DNA from: Paenibacillus luteus
GTDB lineage: Bacteria; Bacillota; Bacilli; Paenibacillales; Paenibacillaceae
Direction of reading: 5' to 3'
Length of the DNA stretch: 64,000 nucleotides
NCBI RefSeq assembly: GCF_006542765.1
Contig: NZ_SKCD01000006.1
Location: 118,896-182,895, forward strand
In this document: piece after piece, positions 10,201 through 16,876 of the stretch
Layout of the letters: each line of letters opens with the position of its first letter
Numbering within the stretch: position 1 is the first letter of the stretch
Made by a program: the position numbers and the translations under genes
The notes under the pieces: model-generated
Told to the model about the DNA's origin: nothing
What the model saw: the letters and a program-made list of their open reading frames with translations, nothing else
The model's database searches: none

Positions 10201-10301
10201 ACAGCTGAAGCTGCTGCTAGTGCTGCGTACGGAATCATCCCCGCAACTAACAGCAAAAAAACGACCATGACCTGAACCATTTTCCGTGAACTCAGTTTCA
10301 T
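7227..10301 (-). CDS. Secreted alpha-galactosidase-like glycosidase (clan GH-D) with discoidin domain
   Basis: This 1024-residue protein has a signal peptide (about 1-30, ending AALAA), a beta-rich N-terminal region, a (beta/alpha)8-type catalytic region (about 305-600) and a C-terminal F5/8 type C (discoidin) domain at about 722-853, followed by about 170 residues of unassigned beta-rich sequence. Family marks include GFNTWYAYYTYPT, NLDCCYQ, FDYVKLDFIDLG with the likely nucleophile Asp458, and YNDPDMIFP near 552-560, a GH27/GH36-type motif with the likely acid/base. It is probably secreted and cleaves alpha-galactosyl side chains outside the cell, feeding the transporter. The exact GH family (27, 36 or a related one) cannot be settled by eye. 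Confidence 0.8.
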   Translation of the reverse strand: MKLSSRKMVQVMVVFLLLVAGMIPYAALAAASAVTISQAGSIVTATNGNLTITYDLADGKGHFQAGSTVIMSDFYSDYGIVGSGARISSFDAGTRTASWASIGTDNYGINGKQLTITNTLSAGSTIILRIAMYENHSYILADMTVNNGTSKSIDFMEPIAAGNLDIGAGSDKRIYTTPYTNNYDFGVAPVNDFGNSQNGYDRPYGSTESWAPFNGTSYWVAAMFDNTNKKGFIAGAATTFKWKSMQYLRQAAAANGPLTAFSVYNAGGQQRGTSVSSDKFFLGYFDDYQKGLETFGSTYAVAEPKLEWNDAVPIGFNTWYAYYTYPTADAMFPMTDYFEKHLKPLGYNYMNLDCCYQGVEGKTDLENLDDFVDYVHAKGMKAGTYSAPFAIFDDLADTVPGTSYTFGNIALKDASGSPIKSYINTYIVDATHPGGQAYIEWVMDKYHVAPGFDYVKLDFIDLGMYDGKFYDTTKNGMQAYRIGMEIMRDTLLAAPQDIYINESIAPLLPSGYAHGRRTGVDTTIGLESYPGIERQALNTAASWWTNDTLYAYNDPDMIFPESVIDGFGKVTLNEASLLTTAIIMGGGHWLIGDNVPFISEDRMAILQNEGLLDLVKKGKAAKPVKMSNFYHKLEHSPIALYLTDTNGDRVVGLSNWDMNNPASVSLSFSDLGLSATTNYTLTEIYSKTKIGQFTGSYSRTLKPGESIIVRVSPQPSSLPLAPTNLALGKTATASSTWSGSSGYEASKVTDGNLATRWSAAGGTANNQWIEVNLGANTNVNRVVLSEYGSGSQSYQIDTYALQYWNGTSYVDLTKGFTIGDRRIYNFPTVSTSKIRLYVKTARFIPSIQEIEIYNVPGNTGYMIDQDNSNGAYSTYSDIRATIQRMQTFTLTQSSLPKMDVYLYESYVNKVPEDNLYLDIVQLDTSNNPVSTLFSAALQPNNVPGAATPYSIYPRLSGLDTSKKYGLILRSPETLDDASTSNKYGFAYSDSNPYAGGFERLSTNGGITWTTESSGNRDLIFTIYK

Positions 10302-10354
10302 TCTTTATTATCCTCCCCTAGCATCGAATTAGAGATTCGAAGATCGACTCTCCT

Positions 10355-10422
10355 TCTCTATCTTGCACTGCAAGGAGGAAGCCAACAATTCATTAATTTG
10401 TGTTTCTGGCTTTCAAATTTTT
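10355..10422 (-). promoter_or_regulatory. Promoter with candidate activator site for the secreted galactosidase gene
   Basis: Plus-strand TAATTTGTGTTTC (10394-10406), five variable bases, TTCAAATTTTT (10412-10422): all 24 fixed positions match the site at 3648-3676. The left element TCTCTATCTT (10355-10364) differs from its counterpart TCTCTATCAT by one base and sits at the same 39-bp offset. The intervening 29 bases are not conserved, so this is a spaced two-part regulatory signature and not a duplicated block. Confidence 0.6.
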
Positions 10423-10647
10423 GTATAAACATTGGAATATGACTGTAAAGGCGAACACTTCGTTTCTCCAGAACAATCTTCTCGCTTCGCTTAAACTTCA
10501 TTTCTTTTGTTCAACATATATTTTTCATGAAATACAACTAACTGCTCAATAGATTGCCGTTCGGGAATCGAAAGAACCTAAATCAGTTCATTAACCTTTA
10601 TCGTTACTTATTGGGTTACCGACATACAGTTGAAGAATAAAGCATAA
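10423..10647. other. Intergenic stretch without recognised features
   Basis: AT-rich DNA between the galactosidase promoter and the terminator of the zinc-limitation operon. No convincing reading frame, hairpin or operator was seen. Confidence 0.5.
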
Positions 10648-10678
10648 AGAAAGACCGGATGCTGTGTCCGATCTTTCT
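10648..10678 (-). terminator. Terminator after rpmG
   Basis: AGAAAGACCGGAT pairs with TCCGATCTTTCT, with one wobble, around GCTGTG; on the minus strand T-rich sequence follows. It closes the yciC-rpmG unit ten bases after the rpmG stop. Confidence 0.75.
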
Positions 10679-10687
10679 GGTCTGCTG

Positions 10688-10837
10688 TTATCTCGTTTCT
10701 CTGTGAACGGTTACCCGTTTGAGTCTCGGGCTGTATTTCTTTACCTCAAGCCGCTCCGGCGTCGTTCTTTTGTTTTTTGTCGTTGTATAGTTGCGGTCGC
10801 CCGTTTCTGTACAAGCAAGCGTCACGATTACTCTCAC
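10688..10837 (-). CDS. rpmG: Ribosomal protein L33, zinc-independent (Cys-poor) paralogue
   Basis: A 49-residue protein from a GTG start with AGGAGG eight bases upstream. The sequence has the L33 signatures [28 protein letters not shown] and VHRETR. In zinc-binding L33 the motifs are CxxC and CxxC; here three of the four cysteines are missing (CTET and YSPRL), so it cannot bind zinc in the usual way. In Bacillus, Zur-repressed Cys-poor paralogues replace the zinc-binding form during zinc starvation and free ribosomal zinc. It lies 53 bp downstream of the CobW-type gene, in the same direction and before a shared terminator, so both probably answer to the Zur box at 12139. Confidence 0.9.
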   Translation of the reverse strand: MRVIVTLACTETGDRNYTTTKNKRTTPERLEVKKYSPRLKRVTVHRETR

Positions 10838-10890
10838 TGTATTCACCTCCTAAACGTAAGAAGATTTCATCAACCTAATTAAAACATCGT

Positions 10891-12105
10891 TTAATGCAGA
10901 GCCTGCTCCATCTGCTCAGACGATGTATTTGGAAACTCATCAGGGAACTCGTCCCAATTCTCATCCAGCTCCCCATCGCTCAGCAAACAGCTATCGAGCG
11001 AGTCGATCAGCTTTGTCCGGTTCATTTCGATTCCGATAAACACAACTTTGTTTATGCGGTCGCCATATTTGTCATCCCAAAGCTCTGCCAGTTCTGGATC
11101 TTCTAGCAATACGGCCTCGCGCTCCGTATCAGGCAGAGCGGCCGCCCACTGTCCCGCTGGGCCAAACTGAATGGAAGGCCCCGCTTGGCTTAAGCTTTGT
11201 GCATAATCATTGCGCGTCGCGAGCCACACCATTCCTTTCGCACGGACGATCTCCTCCGGCCATTCCTCCATCCAGGTCATCAGCCGCTGCGGATGAAAGG
11301 GCTTTGTCCGCTCATAAACGAACGAGGATATGCCAAATTCCTCAGTTTCCGGGGTATGCGCTGGCGCCGCCATTTCCTTCATCCAGCCCGCCGATTGGCT
11401 GGCTTCCTCAAAGTCGAACAACGAGGTATTCAAAATTTCGTTCGGATCGATCTCGCCTTTGGCTGTACGGATCAATTTGGCTCGTGGCTGCAGTGTGCGA
11501 AGAACACCCTCCAGCTCCATCAGCTCTTCTTCCTCTACAAGATCACATTTGTTCAAAATAAGTACGTCGCAAAATTCAATTTGATCGATAAGCAGATCAA
11601 CAACCTCACGTGTATCATCCTCGCCTACGGCTTGGCTGCGTTCGAGCAGCGTCTCACCAGAGGAATAGTCGTGCCAGAAACGGTACGCGTCAACAACAGT
11701 TACCATACAATCCAGCTTACAAAATTGAGTAAGGTCGATGCCCTGCTCTTCATCAATATAGGTAAAGGTCTGAGCGACGGGGACCGGTTCGCCAACGCCT
11801 GTGGATTCAATCAATATATAATCAAATCGATTCTCTTTAGCCAGTTTTTCGACTTCCTTCAGCAGATCTTCCCTTAAGGTGCAGCAGATGCAGCCATTGG
11901 ACATCTCGACTAGCTTCTCATCTGTGCGAGACAAGCCGCCACCGTCATTGATCAGGCTAGCATCAATATTCAATTCGCTTAAGTCGTTGACTATAACCGC
12001 AACCTTAAGCCCCACCCGGTTGTTCAACACATGATTCATAATCGTAGTTTTGCCCGCTCCCAAATAACCGCTTAGTACGGTTACGGGAATTTTGTTCGCT
12101 GTCAT
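10891..12105 (-). CDS. yciC: CobW/COG0523 GTPase, zinc metallochaperone (YciC/ZagA-like)
   Basis: This 404-residue P-loop GTPase has GYLGAGKTT (13-21) as Walker A, the metal-binding CxCC signature GCICC (71-75), the switch/Walker B stretch YILIESTGVGEP, the guanine-specificity motif LNKCD, and a C-terminal CobW_C domain (about 270-380). The ATG at 12105 is chosen because AGAGGTG lies correctly before it; the earlier ATG at 12129 has no ribosome binding site. COG0523 proteins of the YciC/ZagA type deliver zinc to client enzymes under starvation. The Zur-box match over the promoter and the co-transcribed Cys-poor L33 support this subtype over a cobalamin or nitrile-hydratase role. Confidence 0.9.
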   Translation of the reverse strand: MTANKIPVTVLSGYLGAGKTTIMNHVLNNRVGLKVAVIVNDLSELNIDASLINDGGGLSRTDEKLVEMSNGCICCTLREDLLKEVEKLAKENRFDYILIESTGVGEPVPVAQTFTYIDEEQGIDLTQFCKLDCMVTVVDAYRFWHDYSSGETLLERSQAVGEDDTREVVDLLIDQIEFCDVLILNKCDLVEEEELMELEGVLRTLQPRAKLIRTAKGEIDPNEILNTSLFDFEEASQSAGWMKEMAAPAHTPETEEFGISSFVYERTKPFHPQRLMTWMEEWPEEIVRAKGMVWLATRNDYAQSLSQAGPSIQFGPAGQWAAALPDTEREAVLLEDPELAELWDDKYGDRINKVVFIGIEMNRTKLIDSLDSCLLSDGELDENWDEFPDEFPNTSSEQMEQALH

Positions 12106-12138
12106 CCGCAGCACCTCTGTTCTATTCATTATTTTATT

Positions 12139-12161
12139 TAAACGTAATTATTACGATTATA
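12139..12161 (-). promoter_or_regulatory. Zur box overlapping the -10 of the yciC-rpmG operon
   Basis: The core CGTAAT-T-ATTACG (12143-12155) is a perfect 6-1-6 palindrome and matches the Bacillus Zur box at 18 of 21 positions over 12139-12159. A minus-strand TATAAT (12156-12161) abuts it, so bound Zur would cover the promoter. It lies 34-54 bp upstream of the start codon. Confidence 0.8.
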
Positions 12162-12245
12162 ATTCATTAAAAAAGCCGACTCACTCATCGACTAATAGTA
12201 AACTTTACGCTTTGATTAGTATAGCAACTCCATTCGTTTGCGTCA

Positions 12246-12266
12246 AGATAGTAATGATTACAATTT
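12246..12266 (-). promoter_or_regulatory. Second Zur-box match upstream of yciC
   Basis: GTAAT-G-ATTAC (12251-12261) with its flanks matches the same 21-position Zur consensus at 18 positions. It is about 107 bp upstream of the first box. No gene starts close to it on the plus strand, so it may be a distal operator of the same operon. The rest of 12267-12515 shows only an imperfect hairpin with TTGGTTTCCAT and ATGGAACCAA arms (about 12450-12480). Confidence 0.55.
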
Positions 12267-12529
12267 ATTCTTTTATAAAAAAGCACACCAAGGTACTTAC
12301 AGCCTCCAATTCAGCCTAGGAGCAACCTCATTCGGGCTCTTTAAGCACCTAAACGTTCTTATTGAACTTGAATAACCTCCAAACGGCTTGAATAGCTATC
12401 GCAACTCGATTGTAATCTTTAATTATAGTTAATTGGTATGCCGCGCGCTTGGTTTCCATATTGTATGATGGAACCAATCAAGCATCGATGCATGTATAAG
12501 AAAACACCCACTAATAGGAGGGAAGAATC

Positions 12530-12979
12530 ATAAGCATTCGATTAGAACCAGTGTCCAAAGAAAATTGGTATGACTGTACTCAGCTTCAGGTTACAGCTCA
12601 GCAGCTCCATGTGTTTCCTGCGCCCGTTGTTTACTGGATTGCGGAGTCCAAATATATGGTTGAGTTTTCCTTGCTCTCCATTTACTCTGAGGGAACCCTC
12701 ACAGGTATTATTGTATATTGCACAGAACCAGATGAGAATGGACACTACTGGATTCCCGCCTTAATGATCGATGCAAAGCAGCAAGGGAACGGTTATGGCA
12801 AACAAGCCTTAATCCAGCTTATAGCGCTAATGCGCCAGACCTTGAACTGCAAGACCATCATGATCGGACATCGCGCTGAAAATCACATCGCCGCTCACTT
12901 ATATGAATCGCTGGGATTCCATAAGGTCAGTGATGAGCTAATCGACGGTGAAATTGTCCGTTTGCTGCGCATCTCATAA
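12530..12979 (+). CDS. GNAT N-acetyltransferase (polyamine-type) with apparent ATA start
   Basis: About 149 residues. The acetyl-CoA loop is visible as QQGNGYGKQAL, followed by the C-terminal YESLGFHKV motif; the start ENWYDCTQLQV resembles spermidine/spermine acetyltransferases of the PaiA/BltD kind. AGGAGGG at 12517-12522 is ideally placed for an ATA codon at 12530, which would begin (M)SIRLEPVSKENW, the usual N-terminus in this family. The first conventional start, GTG at 12551, is about 28 bases from that site. Either initiation is at ATA (or ATT at 12536), or an ATG was mutated and expression is reduced. Substrate is unproven. Confidence 0.8.
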   Translation: MSIRLEPVSKENWYDCTQLQVTAQQLHVFPAPVVYWIAESKYMVEFSLLSIYSEGTLTGIIVYCTEPDENGHYWIPALMIDAKQQGNGYGKQALIQLIALMRQTLNCKTIMIGHRAENHIAAHLYESLGFHKVSDELIDGEIVRLLRIS

Positions 12980-13002
12980 TCGCAGCCATCCCCTACTCAC
13001 AA

Positions 13003-13043
13003 AAAAGGAGCCGCATCAGGCTTCTCCCTGATCCAGCTCCTTC
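13003..13043. terminator. Bidirectional terminator between GNAT gene and oxidoreductase operon
   Basis: AAGGAGC and ATCAGG pair with CCTGAT and GCTCCTT, forming a two-part stem. It sits between two convergent genes. Its T-run reads out on the minus strand and a weaker one on the plus strand. Confidence 0.75.
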
Positions 13044-13058
13044 TGCAATTCTGTAAAA

Positions 13059-14132
13059 TCACTCTACTCGCGTAGCATTCTTCTGAGCAAGCAGCGAAAG
13101 CTCTGCTGCCTTGAAGGTATGCTCCTGTGTCATGGCAAGCTCTGTTCCGTTCAAGCAATCCAGGATAAGCTGGCCAAAATAAGGAAAGCCCACTTTTCCC
13201 CTCAACTGTATATGCTGCTCTCCATCGGCGTTCACCAGGTACAGGTTATCGCCTTCTTTTTCCCTTGCGATATCAATATACTTACGCAGCTCGATATAGC
13301 CGTCCGTTCCGAGAATAATCGTCCGGCCATCGCCCCAAGTGCCTAGACCGCTCGGCGTAAGCCAGTCTACACGAAAGTACCCCGTAGCCCCGTTCTCACC
13401 AACTAGCGTCATATCACCGAAGTCTTCAAGCTCCGGATAGTCCTTATTCGCGTAATTGGCTACTTTGCTGTTTACGACCGTCGCATTGCGGTTGCCGGTA
13501 AAGGATAAAAATTGCTCCACTTGATGGGAACCAATATCACAAATAATGCCGCCGTATTTTTCTTTCTCAAAAAACCAAGCTGGACGCGCGGGAGCGTTCA
13601 AGCGATGAGGGCCAAGCCCGATCACCTGCACCACTCGCCCGATCGCCCCCTGCTCAATGAGCTGACCTGCATACACAGCGCTTTCCACATGGAGACGCTC
13701 ACTGTAATAAACCGCATATGTTTTACCTGTTTCGGAGTAAGCAGCTCGGGCATCTGCGAGCTGCTCCAACGTCGTAAACGGCGCTTTATCTGTAAAATAA
13801 TGCTTGCCATGCCTCATAACGCGTACGCCGAGCGGACCGCGCTCAGAGGTAATGGCCGCTGCTGCCACAAGCTGGACCTCCGGATCAGCGAGCACTTGCT
13901 CTTCTGACTCTGCTGCTTTTGCCTGAGGATATTGCTGGATAAAGGCTTCTACTCTAGCCGGGTCGGGATCGTAAACCCATTTTAAGGTTGCTCCCGCTTC
14001 GACAAGTCCATTGCACATTCCATAGATATGCCCATGGTCCAGACTGACAGCAGCAATGACAAACTGCCCATCCTCTATCACTTTATTCGGCTTCCCTTTT
14101 GGTGCATACTTCATGCCATCTGCCTTACTCAT
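13059..14132 (-). CDS. Gfo/Idh/MocA family oxidoreductase
   Basis: A 357-residue NAD(P)-dependent dehydrogenase-like protein. The N-terminal half is a Rossmann fold, although the dinucleotide loop is not a classic GxGxxG but AVSLDHGHIYGM, as in a subset of the family; DKAPFTT matches the usual EKP region with Asp in place of Glu. The C-terminal half is the GFO_IDH_MocA substrate domain (GIICDIGSHQVEQFL). GGAGGAGC precedes the ATG. It overlaps the upstream oxidoreductase by four bases (ATGA). It may oxidise a sugar, inositol or sugar derivative; the substrate cannot be named. The divergent AraC/cupin gene is a probable regulator. Confidence 0.85.
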   Translation of the reverse strand: MSKADGMKYAPKGKPNKVIEDGQFVIAAVSLDHGHIYGMCNGLVEAGATLKWVYDPDPARVEAFIQQYPQAKAAESEEQVLADPEVQLVAAAAITSERGPLGVRVMRHGKHYFTDKAPFTTLEQLADARAAYSETGKTYAVYYSERLHVESAVYAGQLIEQGAIGRVVQVIGLGPHRLNAPARPAWFFEKEKYGGIICDIGSHQVEQFLSFTGNRNATVVNSKVANYANKDYPELEDFGDMTLVGENGATGYFRVDWLTPSGLGTWGDGRTIILGTDGYIELRKYIDIAREKEGDNLYLVNADGEQHIQLRGKVGFPYFGQLILDCLNGTELAMTQEHTFKAAELSLLAQKNATRVE

Positions 14133-15265
14133 AAGCTCTGCTCCTCCTTCTTATAGGCCGAAGCCTTGATGCGATCCTCCAAATGCTGAAGAAATAAATC
14201 TTCATCAATCGGCAAATCAACCCAGTTATCCGTCCAAGTGGACAGGAGCATCGCATTGGAAAGCATTAGGCCTTTAATCCCTTCCTCCCCTGGTGCAATC
14301 AATGGCTCTTCATACAAAATTGCGTTTACCCAGTTTTGCGTAATGCCTTTGTGATCGGGATAGCTGCCTGTGACCGGAATTTCGCATTTCCAGCATTCCG
14401 GCTGCCCGAAGCCGCCTTTGAACTGTTGGTTGAATTCCGGCTCAGGCACCCGCAGCCTCCAAAAGGTCATCTCATTATTTTCGATGACAATCTTGCCGCG
14501 GTCTCCGCTAATTTCCAGCCGGTTCGTGCCGGGTGCCTCACCTGTTGTTGTTACGAATACACCGGTCGCGCCATTCTCGTATTCAACAAACGCCGTCACA
14601 TCATCCTCAACCTCAATGTTGCGATGCTTGCCAAAGTAACAAAAAGCACGGACGCGCTTTGGCATCATGCTGATCGTCCACTGCCACAGATCAAGCTGAT
14701 GCGGGTCTTGGTTGAGCAATACGCCGCCGCCTTCTCCGCCCCATGTCGCGCGCCATGTACCCGAATCATAATAACTTTGGGAGCGGTACCAATTCGTAAT
14801 AATCCAATTGGTTCTTCTTATCTCACCTAGCTCGCCCGCGTCAATCAGTTCCTTTAACTTCACATAAAGCGGGTTAGTCCGTTGATTGTACATCATGCTG
14901 AATTTCACATTGGCTTTGCTTCCCGCTTCATTCATTTGACGAACTTGCTTCGTGTAGACGCCTGCCGGTTTCTCGCAAAGCACGTGCAAACCGCGCTCGA
15001 AGCTAGCGATTGCAAGCTCTGGATGCGAGTAATGAGGCGTCGCAATAAGAACACCATCAATAAGACCGGAATCCATCATCTCATAAGGATCGGAAAATAA
15101 ACCTGCTTGATCGCCAAGTTTCTCTTTGGCCCAATCCAAATTCGCAGGGATAGAGTCACTAACTGCCGAAACCTCTACACCGCTTACTTCACCATTCAAC
15201 AAGTAACCCAGATGGCCCTTACCCATATTACCAAGTCCGATAATTCCCAAACGAACGATCTGCAT
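14129..15265 (-). CDS. Gfo/Idh/MocA family oxidoreductase
   Basis: A 378-residue dehydrogenase with a clear nucleotide-binding start LGIIGLGNMGKGHLGYLL (GxGxxG), the conserved HVLCEKPAGVY segment with the family EKP motif, and the C-terminal domain with GGGVLLNQDPHQLDLWQW. AGGGAG precedes the ATG. It is the first gene of a two-gene operon with a second, more divergent member of the family, an arrangement common in uptake and degradation of uncommon sugars or inositols, but no transporter or kinase is adjacent. The 175-bp gap to the divergent AraC gene should hold both promoters. Confidence 0.9.
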   Translation of the reverse strand: MQIVRLGIIGLGNMGKGHLGYLLNGEVSGVEVSAVSDSIPANLDWAKEKLGDQAGLFSDPYEMMDSGLIDGVLIATPHYSHPELAIASFERGLHVLCEKPAGVYTKQVRQMNEAGSKANVKFSMMYNQRTNPLYVKLKELIDAGELGEIRRTNWIITNWYRSQSYYDSGTWRATWGGEGGGVLLNQDPHQLDLWQWTISMMPKRVRAFCYFGKHRNIEVEDDVTAFVEYENGATGVFVTTTGEAPGTNRLEISGDRGKIVIENNEMTFWRLRVPEPEFNQQFKGGFGQPECWKCEIPVTGSYPDHKGITQNWVNAILYEEPLIAPGEEGIKGLMLSNAMLLSTWTDNWVDLPIDEDLFLQHLEDRIKASAYKKEEQSL

Positions 15266-15439
15266 CCCGATTGCTCCCTTTTATTTGAATGTATCTTCTG
15301 CTGTTTGATCAAACGTTTTAACCTGTCTTTATGGTAGCACTTCGGGCTTTAAGTGACTTCATTCGCATTATCCTGTTTGCGCTTTTATTTAACTCTGGTT
15401 GGTGTATAATGAGGATATTTAGCAGGGGGAGGCAAAATA

Positions 15440-16297
15440 ATGGCCACACAGCACCAAATCAGCGAGCCTTATACGATTGGAACCAGCTCGAACTTTAACG
15501 TTCAAGTTCCTTACCATACCCATTTTCACTACGAGATTTATTATTTTCATGGCGGTAAAGTGAATTACCTGATCAATGATCGCATACATGTGCTGGAGCC
15601 GGGTGACCTATTGCTCATGCACGGCATGACGCTGCACCGCGCCCATGTTGATCCTAGCGAAGAGTATCACCGCACAACGCTGCATTTTGATCCGTTTTAT
15701 TTCAAGCAATTTATTCAGCCTCCATTTGCCACAGATTTGCTTGAGCCCTTTCAGAAGCTGCAAAATATAAAATTACAGCTTCGCGGAGCAGATAAGGACG
15801 AAGTGGAGGCAACTCTCCTGCGGCTGAAAGAGCTTTACGCCGTGCAGGATTCATTCTCCCAGCAGCGCTTTAAGGCCCGCCTGCTTGATTTTCTTATTCT
15901 CATCAACCAGCTATGCCAGAAGCCGCTAAAGGATAAACCAAGCTTTCCTTCCTCAAAGGAGCATCATGTTCAATCCATTATTTCTTATTTGGACCGCCAA
16001 TACCAAGAGGATATTACGCTGGAGGGTATTCAGGCCGAACTTCATTTGAGTAAGTTTTATTTGGCCAAAACCTTTAAAGAGGTGACGGGCAACACGATCT
16101 TCCAATTTCTCATGCAGCGCCGTATCTATCAGGCCAAAATCGTGCTGATTGACAGCCAGCAGCCGATTACCGATGTCGGCTATGAAGTTGGCTTCAAGCA
16201 TCCCTCCCATTTTAGCCGCGCATTCAAGCTCCATACCGGACTTACCCCCGAACAGTACCGCAAGCAGAATCAGCTCCATGCCAATCGACTAATATAG
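15440..16297 (+). CDS. AraC-family transcriptional regulator with N-terminal cupin
   Basis: This 285-residue protein combines an N-terminal AraC-ligand/cupin domain (about 15-150: YHTHFHYEIYYFHGG and LEPGDLLLMHGMTLHR) with two C-terminal helix-turn-helix motifs (about 185-280: LHLSKFYLAKTFKEVTG and VGFKHPSHFSRAFKLHTGLTP). AGGGGGAGG precedes the ATG and a TATAAT (15405-15410) precedes that. It is divergent from the two oxidoreductase genes and probably controls them in response to a small molecule bound in the cupin pocket. No ligand can be named from the sequence. Confidence 0.92.
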   Translation: MATQHQISEPYTIGTSSNFNVQVPYHTHFHYEIYYFHGGKVNYLINDRIHVLEPGDLLLMHGMTLHRAHVDPSEEYHRTTLHFDPFYFKQFIQPPFATDLLEPFQKLQNIKLQLRGADKDEVEATLLRLKELYAVQDSFSQQRFKARLLDFLILINQLCQKPLKDKPSFPSSKEHHVQSIISYLDRQYQEDITLEGIQAELHLSKFYLAKTFKEVTGNTIFQFLMQRRIYQAKIVLIDSQQPITDVGYEVGFKHPSHFSRAFKLHTGLTPEQYRKQNQLHANRLI

Positions 16298-16326
16298 GCT
16301 CCAATCCTGTTTTTTTGGATTGGAGC
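16298..16326 (+). terminator. Hairpin after the AraC gene
   Basis: GCTCCAATCC pairs perfectly with GGATTGGAGC; the run of seven Ts is in the loop, and no T-run follows the stem, so it is a weak or atypical terminator. It starts right after the stop codon. Confidence 0.5.
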
Positions 16327-16328
16327 AG

Positions 16329-16368
16329 TTGACCTATATAGTTGATAAGCGTATTATTGTTATAACAA
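16329..16368 (+). promoter_or_regulatory. Promoter and candidate operator of the marR-MFS operon
   Basis: TTGACC (16329-16334), 17 bases, TATTAT (16352-16357) form a good sigma-A promoter. The perfect palindrome TTGTTATAACAA (16357-16368) begins at the last base of the -10 and covers the expected start point, where an autorepressing MarR protein would bind. Confidence 0.65.
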
Positions 16369-16394
16369 CTAAATAAACAAAGCAGGTGGATACC

Positions 16395-16823
16395 ATGGAA
16401 TTCAAGCAATCCGTAGGATATGTCATTAGTAATACAGGACGGCGATTAAATCACCGGCTCCAGCAGCTTTTTCAGGATTATGATGTAACGCCCGAGCAAT
16501 GGTCGCTGTTAATGTGCTTAGAGGAACATGATGGGATTACGCATAAGGATCTAGCCCAGCGCACGGATAAAGATCCTGCTAACATTACCCGTCTGGTGGA
16601 TCAGCTAGAACGTAAGGCGCTCGTTCGCCGAGTCTCGAACCCAAATGATCGCCGCTCGCAGCTGCTGCATGTCACGGAAGAAGGCAAGACAAGCGCTCAC
16701 GCACTGGCTCCCATCGAAGCCGATTTTGTATCGCGTATGCTAGCCGATATTTCAGAGCAAGAAATTGAAGTCTTTAGAAGCTTTATGGCTAAAATCAACA
16801 AAAATGCAGAACAGCACGAGTAG
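16395..16823 (+). CDS. MarR family transcriptional regulator
   Basis: A 142-residue winged-helix regulator starting MEFKQSVGYVISNTGRRLNH. The recognition region reads GITHKDLAQRTDKDPANITRLVDQLERKALVRR, and the wing carries the family signature NPNDRRSQLLHVTEEG. The ATG at 16395 is chosen over the GTG at 16386 because AGGTGG sits six bases before it. The MFS transporter gene begins 53 bp downstream in the same direction, so this is probably a repressor of an efflux operon that also represses itself through the palindrome at 16357-16368. The inducer is unknown. Confidence 0.93.
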   Translation: MEFKQSVGYVISNTGRRLNHRLQQLFQDYDVTPEQWSLLMCLEEHDGITHKDLAQRTDKDPANITRLVDQLERKALVRRVSNPNDRRSQLLHVTEEGKTSAHALAPIEADFVSRMLADISEQEIEVFRSFMAKINKNAEQHE

Positions 16824-16876
16824 CATGATGCTGGTCCTTCTGCATGCACGGCCGTCAACTGAGAGGGGAACATAAG

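Noticed and set aside
10664..10882. A 72-codon plus-strand frame between galactosidase and yciC
   Set aside because: It is the complement of rpmG and its terminator.
11197..11877. A 226-codon frame opposite yciC
   Set aside because: Antisense shadow; the GTPase frame carries all family motifs.
12450..12480. Imperfect inverted repeat TTGGTTTCCAT/ATGGAACCAA before the GNAT gene
   Set aside because: Mismatched and without a clear promoter relation; kept only as a remark.
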